Origin: Aestuariirhabdus litorea
GTDB lineage: Bacteria > Pseudomonadota > Gammaproteobacteria > Pseudomonadales > Aestuariirhabdaceae
Length of the DNA stretch: 64,000 nucleotides
Assembly (NCBI RefSeq): GCF_003864255.1
Contig: NZ_QWEZ01000001.1
Span: forward strand, 1,426,001 to 1,490,000
Direction of reading: 5' to 3'
The notes below the pieces were generated by a model. The model had not been told where the DNA came from. It saw only the letters and a list, made by a program, of their open reading frames with translations, and searched no databases. Both the position numbers and the translations under genes were made by a program. The first letter of the stretch is position 1. Every line of letters begins with the position of its first letter. Positions 29,344 to 40,579 of this stretch are shown in pieces.

Positions 29344-29790
29344 GTGAAATGGCCCCCCCATATTACCGTGGCAACTATTGTTGAGAACCAGGGGAGCTTC
29401 CTCTTTGTCGAGGAGCTCGCGGGCCACGAAAGGGTCCTGAACCAGCCCGCCGGGCACCTTGAACCCGGCGAAACACTGGTACAGGCCGCCGCCCGGGAAA
29501 CCCTTGAGGAGAGCTGTTGGGAAGTGCGAGTTGAGAGCCTGATTGGCATCTACATCTACCACTCTCCCCACAACCAAACCATCTACCACCGTTACTGTTT
29601 TGCCGGCCGGCCACTTCGAGAGCGAAACGACCTGCACCCTGATGAGGCGATCAAGGCGGTTCACTGGCTAACACCTGAAGCGCTGGATCAGCACCCCGCA
29701 GCACTTCGCAGCCCACTTGTGAAAAGGTGCCTTGAGGACTACCTCATGGGCACTCGCTATCCATTGGATCTTATTCAGGAGCACGGGTAA
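29344..29790 (+). CDS. nudJ: Nudix hydrolase, NudJ-like
   Basis: This 148-residue Nudix protein lies just before mnmA, the usual place of nudJ (phosphatase acting on thiamine pyrophosphate and nucleoside diphosphates in E. coli). The Nudix box spans residues 37-59 (GHLEPGE...RETLEES), but the conserved Gly near its end is Cys58 (ESCWEV). The metal-binding glutamates REXXEE are intact, so activity is likely retained. The start is GTG with an AGGA eight bases upstream. Confidence 0.87.
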   Translation: MKWPPHITVATIVENQGSFLFVEELAGHERVLNQPAGHLEPGETLVQAAARETLEESCWEVRVESLIGIYIYHSPHNQTIYHRYCFAGRPLRERNDLHPDEAIKAVHWLTPEALDQHPAALRSPLVKRCLEDYLMGTRYPLDLIQEHG

Positions 29791-29829
29791 AATAGCCGCC
29801 CTACTATAGCTCCCAACCACGCAGGTGCC

Positions 29830-30954
29830 ATGAGCAGCAACCCCCACACCAAGGTTATCGTCGGCATGTCCGGCGGTGTCGACTCCTCCGTTTCAGCCCT
29901 GCTGCTTCAGCAACAGGGCTACCAGGTCGAAGGCCTGTTCATGAAAAACTGGGACGAGGACGACGGCACCGAATACTGTACGGCGAAAGAGGACCTCAAA
30001 GACGCGCAACTGGTGTGCGACAAGCTGGGCATCAAACTGCACACAGCCAACTTCGCCGCCGAATACTGGGATAATGTCTTCGAGCACTTCCTCGAGGAGT
30101 ACCGCGCAGGACGCACCCCCAACCCCGACATTCTCTGTAACCGGGAGATCAAGTTTAAAGCCTTTCTCGATTACGCCCTGCTGCTGGGGGCCGACGCCAT
30201 TGCCACCGGTCACTATGTCCGTCGCCGCGAGCGCAATGGCCACTACGAGCTGATCAAGGGACTCGACAGCAACAAAGACCAGTCCTATTTCCTGCATGCG
30301 GTGGGAGCCGAGCAGATCGCCAAAACCCTGTTCCCGGTTGGGGAGCTGGAAAAACCACGTGTCAGGGAGATTGCTGAAGCCCACGATCTGGTTACCCACA
30401 ACAAGAAGGACAGCACCGGCATCTGCTTTATCGGGGAGCGACGCTTCAAAGATTTCCTTAAGCAGTACATTCCAGCCCAGCCCGGCAATATTGAAACCCC
30501 GGAAGGCAAGGTAATCGGGCAGCACAGCGGCCTGATGTACCATACCCTGGGCCAGCGGCAGGGGCTGGGCATTGGTGGCCTGAAAGAGGCGGGGGAAGCC
30601 CCCTGGTACGTGGTCGACAAAGACCTTGAGCGTAACGTTCTGGTTGCCGCTCAAGGCAGCCAGCATCCGCTGCTTTTTTCCGATGCCCTGCTCCTCAGCC
30701 ACATCCATTGGGTGAGCGGGGAGCCCCCGCAGCTTCCGGCCAGCCTCAACGCGAAAGTGCGCTATCGTCAAAGCGATCAAGCTTGCCAGCTAACGGGCGA
30801 TAGCGAAGGCGGCTTCCGGGTCGAGTTTGACGTACCTCAGCGCGCGGTCACTCCAGGGCAGTCGGTTGTCTTTTACGACGGTGACTGCTGCCTGGGCGGA
30901 GGGGTAATTGAAAAGCGCATACAGTCCACCCGCGTCACTGATGAAGGCCTTTAA
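29830..30954 (+). CDS. mnmA: tRNA-specific 2-thiouridylase MnmA
   Basis: The 374-residue enzyme makes s2U34 in tRNA-Lys, -Glu and -Gln. It has the PP-loop SGGVDSS (14-20) for adenylation and the two catalytic cysteines Cys103 (ILCNREIKF) and Cys199 (TGICFIGE). Its sulfur donor is TusE, encoded at 13.3 kb. Three tRNA-Glu(UUC) substrates are encoded at 45 kb. It is followed by hflD in the conserved order. Confidence 0.96.
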   Translation: MSSNPHTKVIVGMSGGVDSSVSALLLQQQGYQVEGLFMKNWDEDDGTEYCTAKEDLKDAQLVCDKLGIKLHTANFAAEYWDNVFEHFLEEYRAGRTPNPDILCNREIKFKAFLDYALLLGADAIATGHYVRRRERNGHYELIKGLDSNKDQSYFLHAVGAEQIAKTLFPVGELEKPRVREIAEAHDLVTHNKKDSTGICFIGERRFKDFLKQYIPAQPGNIETPEGKVIGQHSGLMYHTLGQRQGLGIGGLKEAGEAPWYVVDKDLERNVLVAAQGSQHPLLFSDALLLSHIHWVSGEPPQLPASLNAKVRYRQSDQACQLTGDSEGGFRVEFDVPQRAVTPGQSVVFYDGDCCLGGGVIEKRIQSTRVTDEGL

Positions 30955-30969
30955 GGAGCAGATATCCCC

Positions 30970-31590
30970 ATGAGCCACAATTTTCAGGACCAGGTTCTCT
31001 CCCTTGCCGGCATTTTCCAATCCGCTGTACTGGTGGAGAAGATCGCCCGCAGTGGTAACGCTCCCACCGACAGTTTCGAGTGCACCCTGGGCAGCATTCT
31101 GGTGACCAACCCCGACTCGGTCGAAGCGGTTTATGAGGGGCGACACGGACTCTATCTGGGGCTAACCCACCTCAAACACGTACTGGAAAGAGACCGTAAG
31201 GCGATGTCGGGCGACGCGATACGTTACGTCCTAACCCTGATCCAACTGGAGAAAAAGCTCTCTAAAAACAAAGAGATGATGGATGTTATTAGCAACCGAC
31301 TTGAACAAATAAGTCAGCAGCGCCTGCACTTTGAAATCGGCCACGAAAACATAATCGGTGCCCTCGCCGCACTCTATCAGGATACCTTGAGCACCTTTTC
31401 CACCCGTATCCATGTCACCGGTGACGTCCGCCACCTGCAAAGTAGCGACAACGCCCAGCGCATCCGCGCCTGTCTGCTGGGCGGCATTCGCTCCGCCATC
31501 CTTTGGCGTCAGGTGGGCGGGTATCGCTGGCAACTTATTTTAGGCCGCAAAAAAATGCTGGCCTGTGTCGAGCACCTTCTGCGCCCCTGA
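30970..31590 (+). CDS. hflD: High-frequency lysogenization protein HflD homologue
   Basis: This 206-residue, mostly helical protein matches HflD throughout (FQDQVLSLAGIFQSAVLVEKIARSG; ECTLGSILVTNPDSVEAVYEG; GGIRSAILWRQVGGYRWQLILGR). In E. coli HflD is membrane-associated and binds the lambda CII protein; its normal cellular job is unclear. It lies 15 bases after mnmA and before purB, the conserved gene order in gammaproteobacteria. Confidence 0.92.
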   Translation: MSHNFQDQVLSLAGIFQSAVLVEKIARSGNAPTDSFECTLGSILVTNPDSVEAVYEGRHGLYLGLTHLKHVLERDRKAMSGDAIRYVLTLIQLEKKLSKNKEMMDVISNRLEQISQQRLHFEIGHENIIGALAALYQDTLSTFSTRIHVTGDVRHLQSSDNAQRIRACLLGGIRSAILWRQVGGYRWQLILGRKKMLACVEHLLRP

Positions 31591-31631
31591 AAACAGACCC
31601 GCTTTTGTGTATTATGCGCCCCGCCAATTAA

Positions 31632-33017
<1,386 letters not shown>

Positions 33018-33024
33018 TCAGACC

Positions 33025-33048
33025 GCCGGGCGGGCACTCCCGCCCGGC
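33025..33048 (+). terminator. Terminator after purB
   Basis: A ten-base-pair GC stem (GCCGGGCGGG and CCCGCCCGGC, four-base loop) begins seven bases after the purB stop. A pyrimidine-rich tail ending in TTTTT follows. Confidence 0.82.
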
Positions 33049-33147
33049 GCCCTTCCCTTTTTGTCTTGCCCCCTCCCCAAGCCACCCAACTGCTGACAAA
33101 ACAGCGGGCTCTGGTTACTATCAAAAAAACGGGCCAGACGATCAACC

Positions 33148-34206
33148 ATGCACAGCCGCCTCCACTTTCACATCCTCCAACTTCCCTGGCACCAGGCCAA
33201 GGAGGAGGCGATGGCTCTGCGCACTGAGATATTCCACAGGGAGCAAGGCATCGCCCTCGAGCTGATGTCGGACGAACAGGATCCCGATGCCCTGCACTTT
33301 CTCCTCTACCTGGAGGGGGATAAACTTCCCTCCGGCACCGCCCGCATGCTGGCGAACGGCCGCATCGGACGGGTGGCGGTCAGCCAGCCATTACGCGGCC
33401 AGGGCCTTGGCGAGGCGCTGATGCGCTACCTGCACGACATTGCCCTGCAGCTCGACCTTGAGGCCACCCATTTGCATGCCCAGCAGGGCAGCCTTCCTTT
33501 CTATGAAAGGCTGGGCTACCGGCCCCAGGGGGAGCCTTTCGTTGAGGCCGGTATCCCCCACCAGGCGATGCAGCGCCCAGTGGCCCCGGCAAACGCCCCC
33601 ATCGAGTTTACCGCGGTCCAAGAAGGGCCTCGCCCCATCATCAAGGCGCCCTCCCCCGAGGATTACCAGCCCCGGGCAACCCGCCCCGCCGATGACCCTG
33701 TCCAGACAGACGCCAGCCTGGGCTCAACCGGTGCCATCGCACCGCTGAAGGAACTCGATCAGGTAATCGACCACATTGCAGCCCTCATTGCTCAGGCGGA
33801 CGAGCAGGTGTTTATCTACGCCCCGACCCTGAACCCGCAGCTGTTTGCCCACCCCAAGGTGCTGGACGCGATCTCCGCCGCTGCCCGCCGCAACCCCTTC
33901 AGCCGGGTGCAGATACTGGTGAGTGAGATCAGCGCCATGGTCAAGCAACACCATCCCCTGCTCCAGCTTCAACAGCGAATCAACAGCCTTATCAGCCTGC
34001 GCTGCACCATCCCCGCCTACCCGCTCGATAGCCACGCCCTGGTACTGGCCGATGACTGTGGCTGGCTGGAGCTGGTGGACGATAACCCGCTGTGCCTGTG
34101 CGGAAACTTTAACGATGGCCCGAGGGTCAAACAGTGGCGCGAGCGGATCAAATACCCATGGAACCATTCCGTGATCCCCCAGGATATTCGGCAGATGTCA
34201 TTATGA
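33148..34206 (+). CDS. GNAT acetyltransferase fused to a DUF7931-like (phospholipase D-like) domain
   Basis: Residues 1 to about 145 form a GNAT fold with the acetyl-CoA loop GRVAVSQPLRGQGLGEALM. The closing strand LHAQQGSLPFYERLGY is family-typical. After a Pro/Asp-rich linker (150-205), residues about 210-352 form a second alpha/beta domain (VFIYAPTLNPQLF; RVQILVSEI; HALVLADDCGWLELVD) like the PLD-type domain now called DUF7931. The HKD catalytic motif is not present. The substrate is unknown. The stop overlaps the next gene's start (ATGA), so the two are coupled. Confidence 0.8.
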   Translation: MHSRLHFHILQLPWHQAKEEAMALRTEIFHREQGIALELMSDEQDPDALHFLLYLEGDKLPSGTARMLANGRIGRVAVSQPLRGQGLGEALMRYLHDIALQLDLEATHLHAQQGSLPFYERLGYRPQGEPFVEAGIPHQAMQRPVAPANAPIEFTAVQEGPRPIIKAPSPEDYQPRATRPADDPVQTDASLGSTGAIAPLKELDQVIDHIAALIAQADEQVFIYAPTLNPQLFAHPKVLDAISAAARRNPFSRVQILVSEISAMVKQHHPLLQLQQRINSLISLRCTIPAYPLDSHALVLADDCGWLELVDDNPLCLCGNFNDGPRVKQWRERIKYPWNHSVIPQDIRQMSL

Positions 34207-35012
34207 ATGCTAAAGCTTACTGGCTGGGACTCCTGCTCCTGCTGACCTCGTTTCCCCTGCTGGCGCAGATGAACACCTATACCCTGGATACCCGTCACCA
34301 GCTGGCCAGCGACCTGGTGCCCACCCTGAAGGAGCTGCTCCCGCCCGGCGGAAGTGTCACCTCTTTCAACAACGTCCTGATCATCAAAACCACCGCCGAT
34401 AACTTTACCCAGCTGCAGAACATTATCGAACAGCTCGACACCCCCATCCGTCAGCTGATGGTCAGTGTGACCCAGGATGAACGGATTGCCCGTAACCGCC
34501 GGTCCCTCCAGGTGGATGGCTCCCTGCGCGCAGGGGATGGCGAAATTTCACTTGGTGATCCGGAGAAGGATAGGCTGAGCATCGATTACGGCACCCGCTC
34601 CCGTAACAACCAGGGGACCCAGCGCGTCCGCACTCTGGAGGGGCAACCCGCTTTTGTACAGATAGGTCAACAGGTACCGGTAACGAGCACGAACGGCTGG
34701 AACAGCAGCACCCAATACCAGTCCGTGGTGCGAGGGTTCTACGTCACCGTACGAGTGCGGGATAAGGTGGCCGATGTGACCATCGAAACCCGCAACGACC
34801 GCCTGCAGACGGGTGGCGGTCAGACTCCGCAGGGGGCCCGGCCTATCGACACCCAGGGTGCTACCACTCGCGTACAGGTAAGGCTGGGCGAATGGATCGC
34901 CATCGGGCAGCTGGACGAAGATTCACGGCAGAGCGACCGCCAGCTCAACCGCCGCAGCGACGGTACCCTTAGCCGTCGGGGCAGTTTCTACCTGAAGGTG
35001 GATGAGATCTGA
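34203..35012 (+). CDS. Periplasmic secretin N-domain-like protein
   Basis: This 269-residue exported protein has a signal peptide (about 1-21, ending LLAQ). It then has a region like the short N-terminal domains of secretins/NolW (TLDTRHQLASDLVPTLKELLPPGGSVTSFNNVLIIKTTADNFTQ, then IIEQLDTPIRQLMVSV). The C-terminal half is polar and beta-rich, with Arg/Gln-rich repeats and no secretin pore domain. It is therefore not an outer-membrane channel by itself. It is translationally coupled to the GNAT-DUF7931 protein. The start is the ATG overlapping that gene's stop; a frame opening 69 bases upstream was trimmed. Confidence 0.72.
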   Translation: MNAKAYWLGLLLLLTSFPLLAQMNTYTLDTRHQLASDLVPTLKELLPPGGSVTSFNNVLIIKTTADNFTQLQNIIEQLDTPIRQLMVSVTQDERIARNRRSLQVDGSLRAGDGEISLGDPEKDRLSIDYGTRSRNNQGTQRVRTLEGQPAFVQIGQQVPVTSTNGWNSSTQYQSVVRGFYVTVRVRDKVADVTIETRNDRLQTGGGQTPQGARPIDTQGATTRVQVRLGEWIAIGQLDEDSRQSDRQLNRRSDGTLSRRGSFYLKVDEI

Positions 35013-35020
35013 CCGTTTCT

Positions 35021-35983
35021 CTAGGGTAGCTGGCCGACGCGCCGGCTTCGCTCGACGTAGTGGGTCTTCAGGAAGCGGTCACAAAGCGCTTCGATGTCGT
35101 GTGTTGGCGACAGCACAAAATCGATAAAGGCCTGTGCAATGGGTGTCAGTTGCTTATTCTGGTGATGTACCAGGTGCCAGCTGCGGTAGAGTGGGAAGTC
35201 GGCCACGTCCAGCTCCACCAGGCAGGCGGTTGCCAGCTCAAGGGTTACGCTGTGTCGTGACACTGCCGAAATGCCCAGCTCAGCCATTACCGCCTGTTTA
35301 ATGGTCTCACTACTTCCCAGCAACATGGAGGGCTGAACCTCCACTCCCTTCTCCGCCAGAAAGTCCTCAACCGCTTTACGGGTACCCGACCCCACCTCTC
35401 GATAGATCACATCGTGCTCCTCCAGGGTTTTGAGCGGAATCGCCTGCTGCCCGGCGAGAGGGTGGTCGGGGTGGGCGATAAATACGATGGGATTATCCAC
35501 GAAGGGGTAGCGGTTGAGCGGAATCATATCCGGCACCAGCCCCATAATCACCATGTCATCCCGGTTCTCCTTGATACGCCGTATAATCTGCTCGCGGTTC
35601 ACCACATCCAGTCGCAGTTTTACCTTGGGATAAAGCTTGTGGAACGCTCCCAGCAGGTGGGGGGTAAAGTACATGGCACTGGTCACTGCGGCCAGGCGGA
35701 ACTCCCCCTCCAGCCCCCCCTTCATGGCGCTGAGCGTCATATCAATATTGTCGAAACGCGCAAACAGGTCCTCACAAAAGCGGTAAAGCTCCTCACCCGG
35801 TGAGGTCAATGAAACCTGCTTGCCCACCTTATCCAGCAGAGGCAAGCCGATATTGTCCTCCAGCTGTTTCAACTGGATGCTGACGGCCGGCTGCGTCATC
35901 CCCATTTCGTTACCCGCCGCCGTATAACTCATCAATGAAGCGACCTTGTGAAATACCCGCAGCTGGTGAAGTGTGGCTCGCAC
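35021..35983 (-). CDS. LysR-family transcriptional regulator divergent from mqo
   Basis: The 320-residue LysR protein has an N-terminal winged helix-turn-helix (about 1-60, SLMSYTAAGNEMGMTQPAVSIQLKQLEDNIG) and an effector-binding domain of the CbbR/CysB-like class. The start is GTG with AAAGG upstream. It is divergent from mqo across a 140-bp AT-rich gap, the usual layout for a regulator and its target. The gap contains a 6+6 bp palindrome that overlaps its own leader. Control of mqo is inferred from position only. Confidence 0.85.
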   Translation of the reverse strand: MRATLHQLRVFHKVASLMSYTAAGNEMGMTQPAVSIQLKQLEDNIGLPLLDKVGKQVSLTSPGEELYRFCEDLFARFDNIDMTLSAMKGGLEGEFRLAAVTSAMYFTPHLLGAFHKLYPKVKLRLDVVNREQIIRRIKENRDDMVIMGLVPDMIPLNRYPFVDNPIVFIAHPDHPLAGQQAIPLKTLEEHDVIYREVGSGTRKAVEDFLAEKGVEVQPSMLLGSSETIKQAVMAELGISAVSRHSVTLELATACLVELDVADFPLYRSWHLVHHQNKQLTPIAQAFIDFVLSPTHDIEALCDRFLKTHYVERSRRVGQLP

Positions 35984-35987
35984 AATA

Positions 35988-36003
35988 ATTAACCTTTGTT
36001 AAT
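35988..36003. promoter_or_regulatory. Candidate LysR operator in the mqo intergenic region
   Basis: ATTAAC-CTTT-GTTAAT is a perfect six-base inverted repeat just upstream of the lysR start codon, overlapping its ribosome binding site. Further ATTAAT sequences follow at 36020-36045. The fit to a LysR T-N11-A site is plausible but untested. Confidence 0.45.
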
Positions 36004-36125
36004 GTGTTATATAATTTATATTAATTTTTACTAATGATTAATTCAAGTTAGATTAGCGCTTGCAGAGTACCCATTCTGCGGGGAGATCCCCCACAACCTG
36101 ACGAGATACATAAGAGGTACAGTCT

Positions 36126-37751
36126 ATGAAGCACGACATCTATGACGCCCTGTTGGTCGGCTCAGGCACCATGAGCACCACACTCGCCACCCTGCTCAAG
36201 CAGCTCGATCCCGCTTTGCGCATCGCTATGGTTGAGGCGCTTGACGACGTAGCCCTCGAGAGTACCGCAGGATGGAACAACGCTGGTACCGGCCATGCCG
36301 CCTACTGCGAGCTGAACTATACCCCCCAGAATAACGACGGTAACGTCGAGATCAGCAAGGCCCTCGGTATCAACGCAGCCTTCGAGCTCTCACTGCAGTT
36401 CTGGAGCTACCTGGTAGAAAACGGCGACCTGCCGACCCCTTCCCAATTCATCAACCCGACCCCCCACTGCAGTTTTGTGTGGGGAGAGAAAAATGTCGCT
36501 TTCCTGCGCAAGCGCTACGAACTGATGAGTGCACACCACCTCTTCAAGGGCATGGAGTACAGCGAAGATCCACAGCAAATCGAACAGTGGATGCCTCTGG
36601 TCATGGAGGGGCGTGACACTGCCGAACCGGTGGCCGCAACACGCATGAAGATCGGTTCCGATGTCGATTTTGGCGCCCTGACCCGGGCGATGATCAACAA
36701 CCTCAACCAGACAGAGGGGTTCGAGCTGATGCTGGGAACCCGCGTCACTCACCTGCAGCAGGAGCAAGATGGGCACTGGCAGGTGCGCGTCCGTAACAAC
36801 GTGACTGGCGAAAATGAGCAGCTCACCACTCGCTTCATTTTCCTCGGAGCCGGTGGTGCTACCCTGCCTCTACTACAAAAGTCAGGCATCAAGGAGTCCA
36901 GGGGCTACGGCGGTTTCCCCGTGAGCGGACAGTGGCTGGTCTGCAAGGACCCCGCCGTCGTCGAAGCACATAGCACCAAGGTGTACGGAAAGGCAGCCCT
37001 GGGAGCGCCCCCCATGTCTGTCCCCCACCTGGACACCCGCTTGATTGACGGCAAGAAGGCACTGCTGTTCGGCCCCTTTGCCGGCTTTACCACCAAGTTC
37101 CTGAAGCAGGGTTCTATCTTCGATATGCCTGCTTCAGTAAGGTCAGACAACCTTCGCCCACTGCTGTCGGTCGGCGCCCATAACATGGACCTGACTCGCT
37201 ACCTGATCAAGGAAGCCCTGCAGTCCCACCACTCCCGCATGGAATCTCTGCGCCAGTACCTGCCTAACGCCAAAGATGAGGACTGGGAGCTGGCCACTGC
37301 CGGACAGCGGGTTCAGGTCATTAAACGTGCTTCCGACGGCAATGGCTCGCTGGAGTTTGGCACCGAGATGGTCGCCTCCGAAGATGGCAGCCTGGCCGCC
37401 CTGCTGGGCGCCTCACCGGGCGCTTCCATTGCAGTTCAGGCAATGTTGAACGTGCTCACCCGCTGCTTCTCGAGCAGGATGCAGAGTGAAAGCTGGCAGC
37501 AGAAGTTGAGCCAGATGATTCCCTCTTATGGCGTTTCACTGACCGATAACCCGGAGCATCTTCAGCAGCTGCGCCCGCGCACCCTCAGAACCCTGGGCCT
37601 GCTGGAAGCCGGCACAGCAACGACCCAGCCCGCTGAGCACTCGGTGAGCGACATCGCCGAGCGTCTGCGAGGGGGCAGAAAATACGACTCCCTGGAGTCC
37701 ATCAAGGCGAGTCTGGGCTCAGTGAGCAAGAACTCACGCCGGGCCTCCTGA
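36126..37751 (+). CDS. mqo: Malate:quinone oxidoreductase
   Basis: The 541-residue FAD enzyme oxidises malate to oxaloacetate at the membrane and passes electrons to quinone. The N-terminal FAD loop VGSGTMSTTLATLL and the following family motif GWNNAGTGHAAYCELNYTP are diagnostic. It works with the glyoxylate-shunt genes that follow: malate synthase makes malate, which Mqo oxidises. A bidirectional terminator separates it from glcB. Confidence 0.95.
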   Translation: MKHDIYDALLVGSGTMSTTLATLLKQLDPALRIAMVEALDDVALESTAGWNNAGTGHAAYCELNYTPQNNDGNVEISKALGINAAFELSLQFWSYLVENGDLPTPSQFINPTPHCSFVWGEKNVAFLRKRYELMSAHHLFKGMEYSEDPQQIEQWMPLVMEGRDTAEPVAATRMKIGSDVDFGALTRAMINNLNQTEGFELMLGTRVTHLQQEQDGHWQVRVRNNVTGENEQLTTRFIFLGAGGATLPLLQKSGIKESRGYGGFPVSGQWLVCKDPAVVEAHSTKVYGKAALGAPPMSVPHLDTRLIDGKKALLFGPFAGFTTKFLKQGSIFDMPASVRSDNLRPLLSVGAHNMDLTRYLIKEALQSHHSRMESLRQYLPNAKDEDWELATAGQRVQVIKRASDGNGSLEFGTEMVASEDGSLAALLGASPGASIAVQAMLNVLTRCFSSRMQSESWQQKLSQMIPSYGVSLTDNPEHLQQLRPRTLRTLGLLEAGTATTQPAEHSVSDIAERLRGGRKYDSLESIKASLGSVSKNSRRAS

Positions 37752-37773
37752 CCTCACCACTGGCTAGACCAAC

Positions 37774-37804
37774 AAAAAAGCCGACTGTTTCCAGTCGGCT
37801 TTTT
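37774..37804. terminator. Bidirectional terminator between mqo and glcB
   Basis: AAAAAAGCCGACTG and CAGTCGGCTTTTT pair across TTTC. A- and T-runs on both sides suit both convergent genes. Confidence 0.92.
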
Positions 37805-37820
37805 CGTTTACTGCAACCTG

Positions 37821-40001
37821 TTAACCGGCCTGCTGCGCCTTGGCCTCACGGCGGTAGGCGTGCAACAACGGTTCAGTGTAGCCGTTGGGCTGCTCGGTGC
37901 CCTTGAGCACCAGATCGCAGGCTGCGCGGAACGCCACCCCATCGAAGGCGGGGGCCATATTGCGATAACCGGTATCGCCGGCGTTCTGGCCATCCACCAC
38001 CATCGCCATACGCTTCATGGTCTCCATCACCTGCTCCTCGGTGCAGACCCCATGATAGAGCCAGTTAGCAATGTGCTGGCTGGAGATACGCAGGGTAGCG
38101 CGATCCTCCATCAGCCCCACGTTGTTGATATCGGGAACTTTGGAGCAGCCAACACCACTGTCGATCCAGCGCACCACATAACCCAGAATACCCTGGGCGT
38201 TGTTATCCAGTTCCTGCTGGATCTGCTCGGCGGTCAAGCTGGAGGGGTCCTCCATCAACGGGATAGTCAGGATATCGTCCAGGCTCGCGCGGGGACGGCT
38301 GGCCAGCTCATTCTGGCGCGCCACCACATTTACTCGATGGTAATGAGTGCTGTGCAGCGTGGCTCCATTGGGTGAAGGTACCCAGGCGGTATTCGCACCC
38401 GACAGCGGGTGACCAATCTTCTGCTCCAGCATGGCCGCCATCTCGTCGGGCATCGCCCACATCCCCTTACCGATCTGGGCTTTGCCCTGCAGACCACAGG
38501 CCAGGCCATTGTCGACGTTCCAGTTCTCATAAGCGGTGATCCAGGGCTGGGATTTCATCGCCGCCTTGGGGATCATGGTTCCGGCCAGCATGCTGGTGTG
38601 AATCTCATCGCCGGTGCGATCAAGGAAGCCGGTATTGATAAAGACCACCCGCTCCCTGGCAACACGGATACACTCCTTAAGGTTCACGGTAGTGCGCCGC
38701 TCCTCATCCATAATGCCCACTTTGATGGTGTTACGAGCCAGGCCCAGGGCGTCTTCGATGCGACCGAAGAGCTCACAGGTAAAAGCGACCTCCTCGGGAC
38801 CATGCATCTTGGGCTTAACAATATAGACCGAGCCGGTGCGGCTATTGCTGAGGCTGCCCTGCCCCTTGAGGTCGTGGATCGCCGCCAGCACGGTCACCAT
38901 GCCGTCAAGAATCCCCTCGGGGATCTCATTACCCTCATTGTCGAGCACCGCATCGGTGGTCATCAGGTGGCCCACGTTACGAACAAACAGGAGGCTACGA
39001 CCGTGCAGAACCAGCTCACCACCATCGGCGGCCGTGTAGCGGCGATCCTCATTGAGGCTGCGGGTCATCATATGGCCACCCTTTTCAAAGGTATCGGACA
39101 GTGTGCCCTTCATCAGCCCCAACCAGTTGCCGTATACCTCGGCTTTGTCTTCCGCATCAACGGCCGCTACCGAATCCTCGCAATCCATGATGGTGGTGAT
39201 GGCCGCCTCAACCAGCAGGTCTTTAACACCAGCAGGGTCATCCTTGCCGACCGGGGTGCTGGCATCGATCTGAATTTCAATGTGCAGGCCGTTGTTCTTG
39301 AGCAGAATGGCTGTCGGAGCGGCAGCCTCCCCGCGGTAACCAACAAACTTCTCTGGCTGCTCTAACCGTGCAACGCCTCCATCGGCAAGACCGACAACCA
39401 AGGCTCCGTCTTCAACCCGATATACGGTAGAACCTTTGTGACTGGCACCGCTTGCCAGGGGGGCCGCCTGGTCAAGGTGGTCACGGGCAAAGGCTATTAC
39501 CTTGGCGCCGCGCACGGGATTGTATCCACGCCCCTTCTCGGCTCCCCCCTCTTCGGAGATGGCATCGGTGCCGTAAAGCGCGTCGTAAAGGCTACCCCAG
39601 CGCGCATTGGCCGCGTTCAAGGCAAAGCGAGCATTTTTAACCGGCACCACCAACTGGGGGCCAGCCTGGGTTGCAATTTCGGAGTCAACGTTAGCGGTCT
39701 CGACCTGGAAATCACCCCCCTCCTCCAGAAGGTAACCAATGCGGATCAGGAAGGCCTTATAAGCCGCAGCATCGTGGGCTTGACCGGCGTGCTCCCGGTG
39801 CCACTGATCCAGCTGCGCCTGAAACTCGTCACGCTTGGCCAACAACGCCCGATTCCCAGGGGCCAGATCACTGACGATCGCTTCGAGCTCACTCCAGAAC
39901 CTGTCCGCCTCGACGCCTGTACCGGGCAGGATCTCATCGTTGATCAGGTTATAAAGGATATCGGCGATCTGCAGTCCGCCTTTTTGGATTCGGTTGGTCA
40001 T
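37821..40001 (-). CDS. glcB: Malate synthase G
   Basis: The 726-residue monomeric malate synthase condenses glyoxylate with acetyl-CoA. Family motifs are the TIM-barrel acid residues [31 protein letters not shown] and [15 protein letters not shown]. The catalytic Asp lies in [17 protein letters not shown]. It is divergent from aceA across 578 bp, an arrangement that lets one control region serve both steps of the glyoxylate shunt. Confidence 0.96.
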   Translation of the reverse strand: MTNRIQKGGLQIADILYNLINDEILPGTGVEADRFWSELEAIVSDLAPGNRALLAKRDEFQAQLDQWHREHAGQAHDAAAYKAFLIRIGYLLEEGGDFQVETANVDSEIATQAGPQLVVPVKNARFALNAANARWGSLYDALYGTDAISEEGGAEKGRGYNPVRGAKVIAFARDHLDQAAPLASGASHKGSTVYRVEDGALVVGLADGGVARLEQPEKFVGYRGEAAAPTAILLKNNGLHIEIQIDASTPVGKDDPAGVKDLLVEAAITTIMDCEDSVAAVDAEDKAEVYGNWLGLMKGTLSDTFEKGGHMMTRSLNEDRRYTAADGGELVLHGRSLLFVRNVGHLMTTDAVLDNEGNEIPEGILDGMVTVLAAIHDLKGQGSLSNSRTGSVYIVKPKMHGPEEVAFTCELFGRIEDALGLARNTIKVGIMDEERRTTVNLKECIRVARERVVFINTGFLDRTGDEIHTSMLAGTMIPKAAMKSQPWITAYENWNVDNGLACGLQGKAQIGKGMWAMPDEMAAMLEQKIGHPLSGANTAWVPSPNGATLHSTHYHRVNVVARQNELASRPRASLDDILTIPLMEDPSSLTAEQIQQELDNNAQGILGYVVRWIDSGVGCSKVPDINNVGLMEDRATLRISSQHIANWLYHGVCTEEQVMETMKRMAMVVDGQNAGDTGYRNMAPAFDGVAFRAACDLVLKGTEQPNGYTEPLLHAYRREAKAQQAG

Positions 40002-40579
40002 AATCTGAAAGCCTCTGTAATGTTGCCAAACGCAGCCATAGACTGCGGCGAGTCGCGAGATTGTAAGGAGCAGACATAAATTTCACTAATTTATAGACAT
40101 TATTCTCGGTATTCACACTAAAAATAACGGAAAACATTCTGATAAATAGCCTGTCTCGACTCACTTTTACACCAAACGTGCATTCTGCCATCGTGCCAGT
40201 TCTGTGCCTACCCCGGAGTCCAACCAAGCAAGCGCTACGACGCCGTTAAACCCATCAGAAAAAACCCATTAATCAATTATTTATCAATAGCTTATGGATA
40301 TTTCTCAGGCATATAAAAGGCTAAACCCAAAACCCGCTTGCTGCAGTACTGACCGGGCTACACCAGCCCTGGCAATCACTCAACCCGGAACAGGGTGAAA
40401 GTGTGGCTGATGTTAACGGCTAGACATTTACAGAGCCGAGTTCAAATATTCTTTTGTTGAATAACAGAAATAAGCGACATTTATTTCAATTATGGAATCC
40501 CTTTCCCTAATATTGCCGCCGTACCCACAACACACCAGCCAACGCTGGCTCGTTGAACACTGACCTTTAAGGATCGACC
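40002..40579. other. glcB-aceA divergent intergenic region
   Basis: This 578-bp gap has no convincing coding frame. It is AT-rich compared with the flanking genes and must hold the divergent glcB and aceA promoters. Visible structure includes a TATTC/GAATA inverted repeat near 40450 (around TTTTGTT), a run of short AT tracts at 40260-40320, and a hairpin in the aceA leader (listed separately). No repeat element or RNA gene is recognised. Confidence 0.5.
40537..40550 (+). promoter_or_regulatory. Hairpin in the aceA leader
   Basis: AGCCA-ACGC-TGGCT forms a five-base-pair stem about 30 bases before the aceA ATG, just ahead of the AAGGA ribosome binding site. It could affect translation or mRNA stability; no known motif is matched. 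Confidence 0.35.

Noticed and set aside
38409-39365. Long plus-strand open frame inside glcB
   Set aside because: It is antisense to malate synthase, whose protein is unmistakable. The opposite frame is kept open by codon bias.
40450-40480. TATTC/GAATA inverted repeat as a defined regulator site
   Set aside because: Only five bases per arm and no matching known motif; kept as a note in the intergenic entry.
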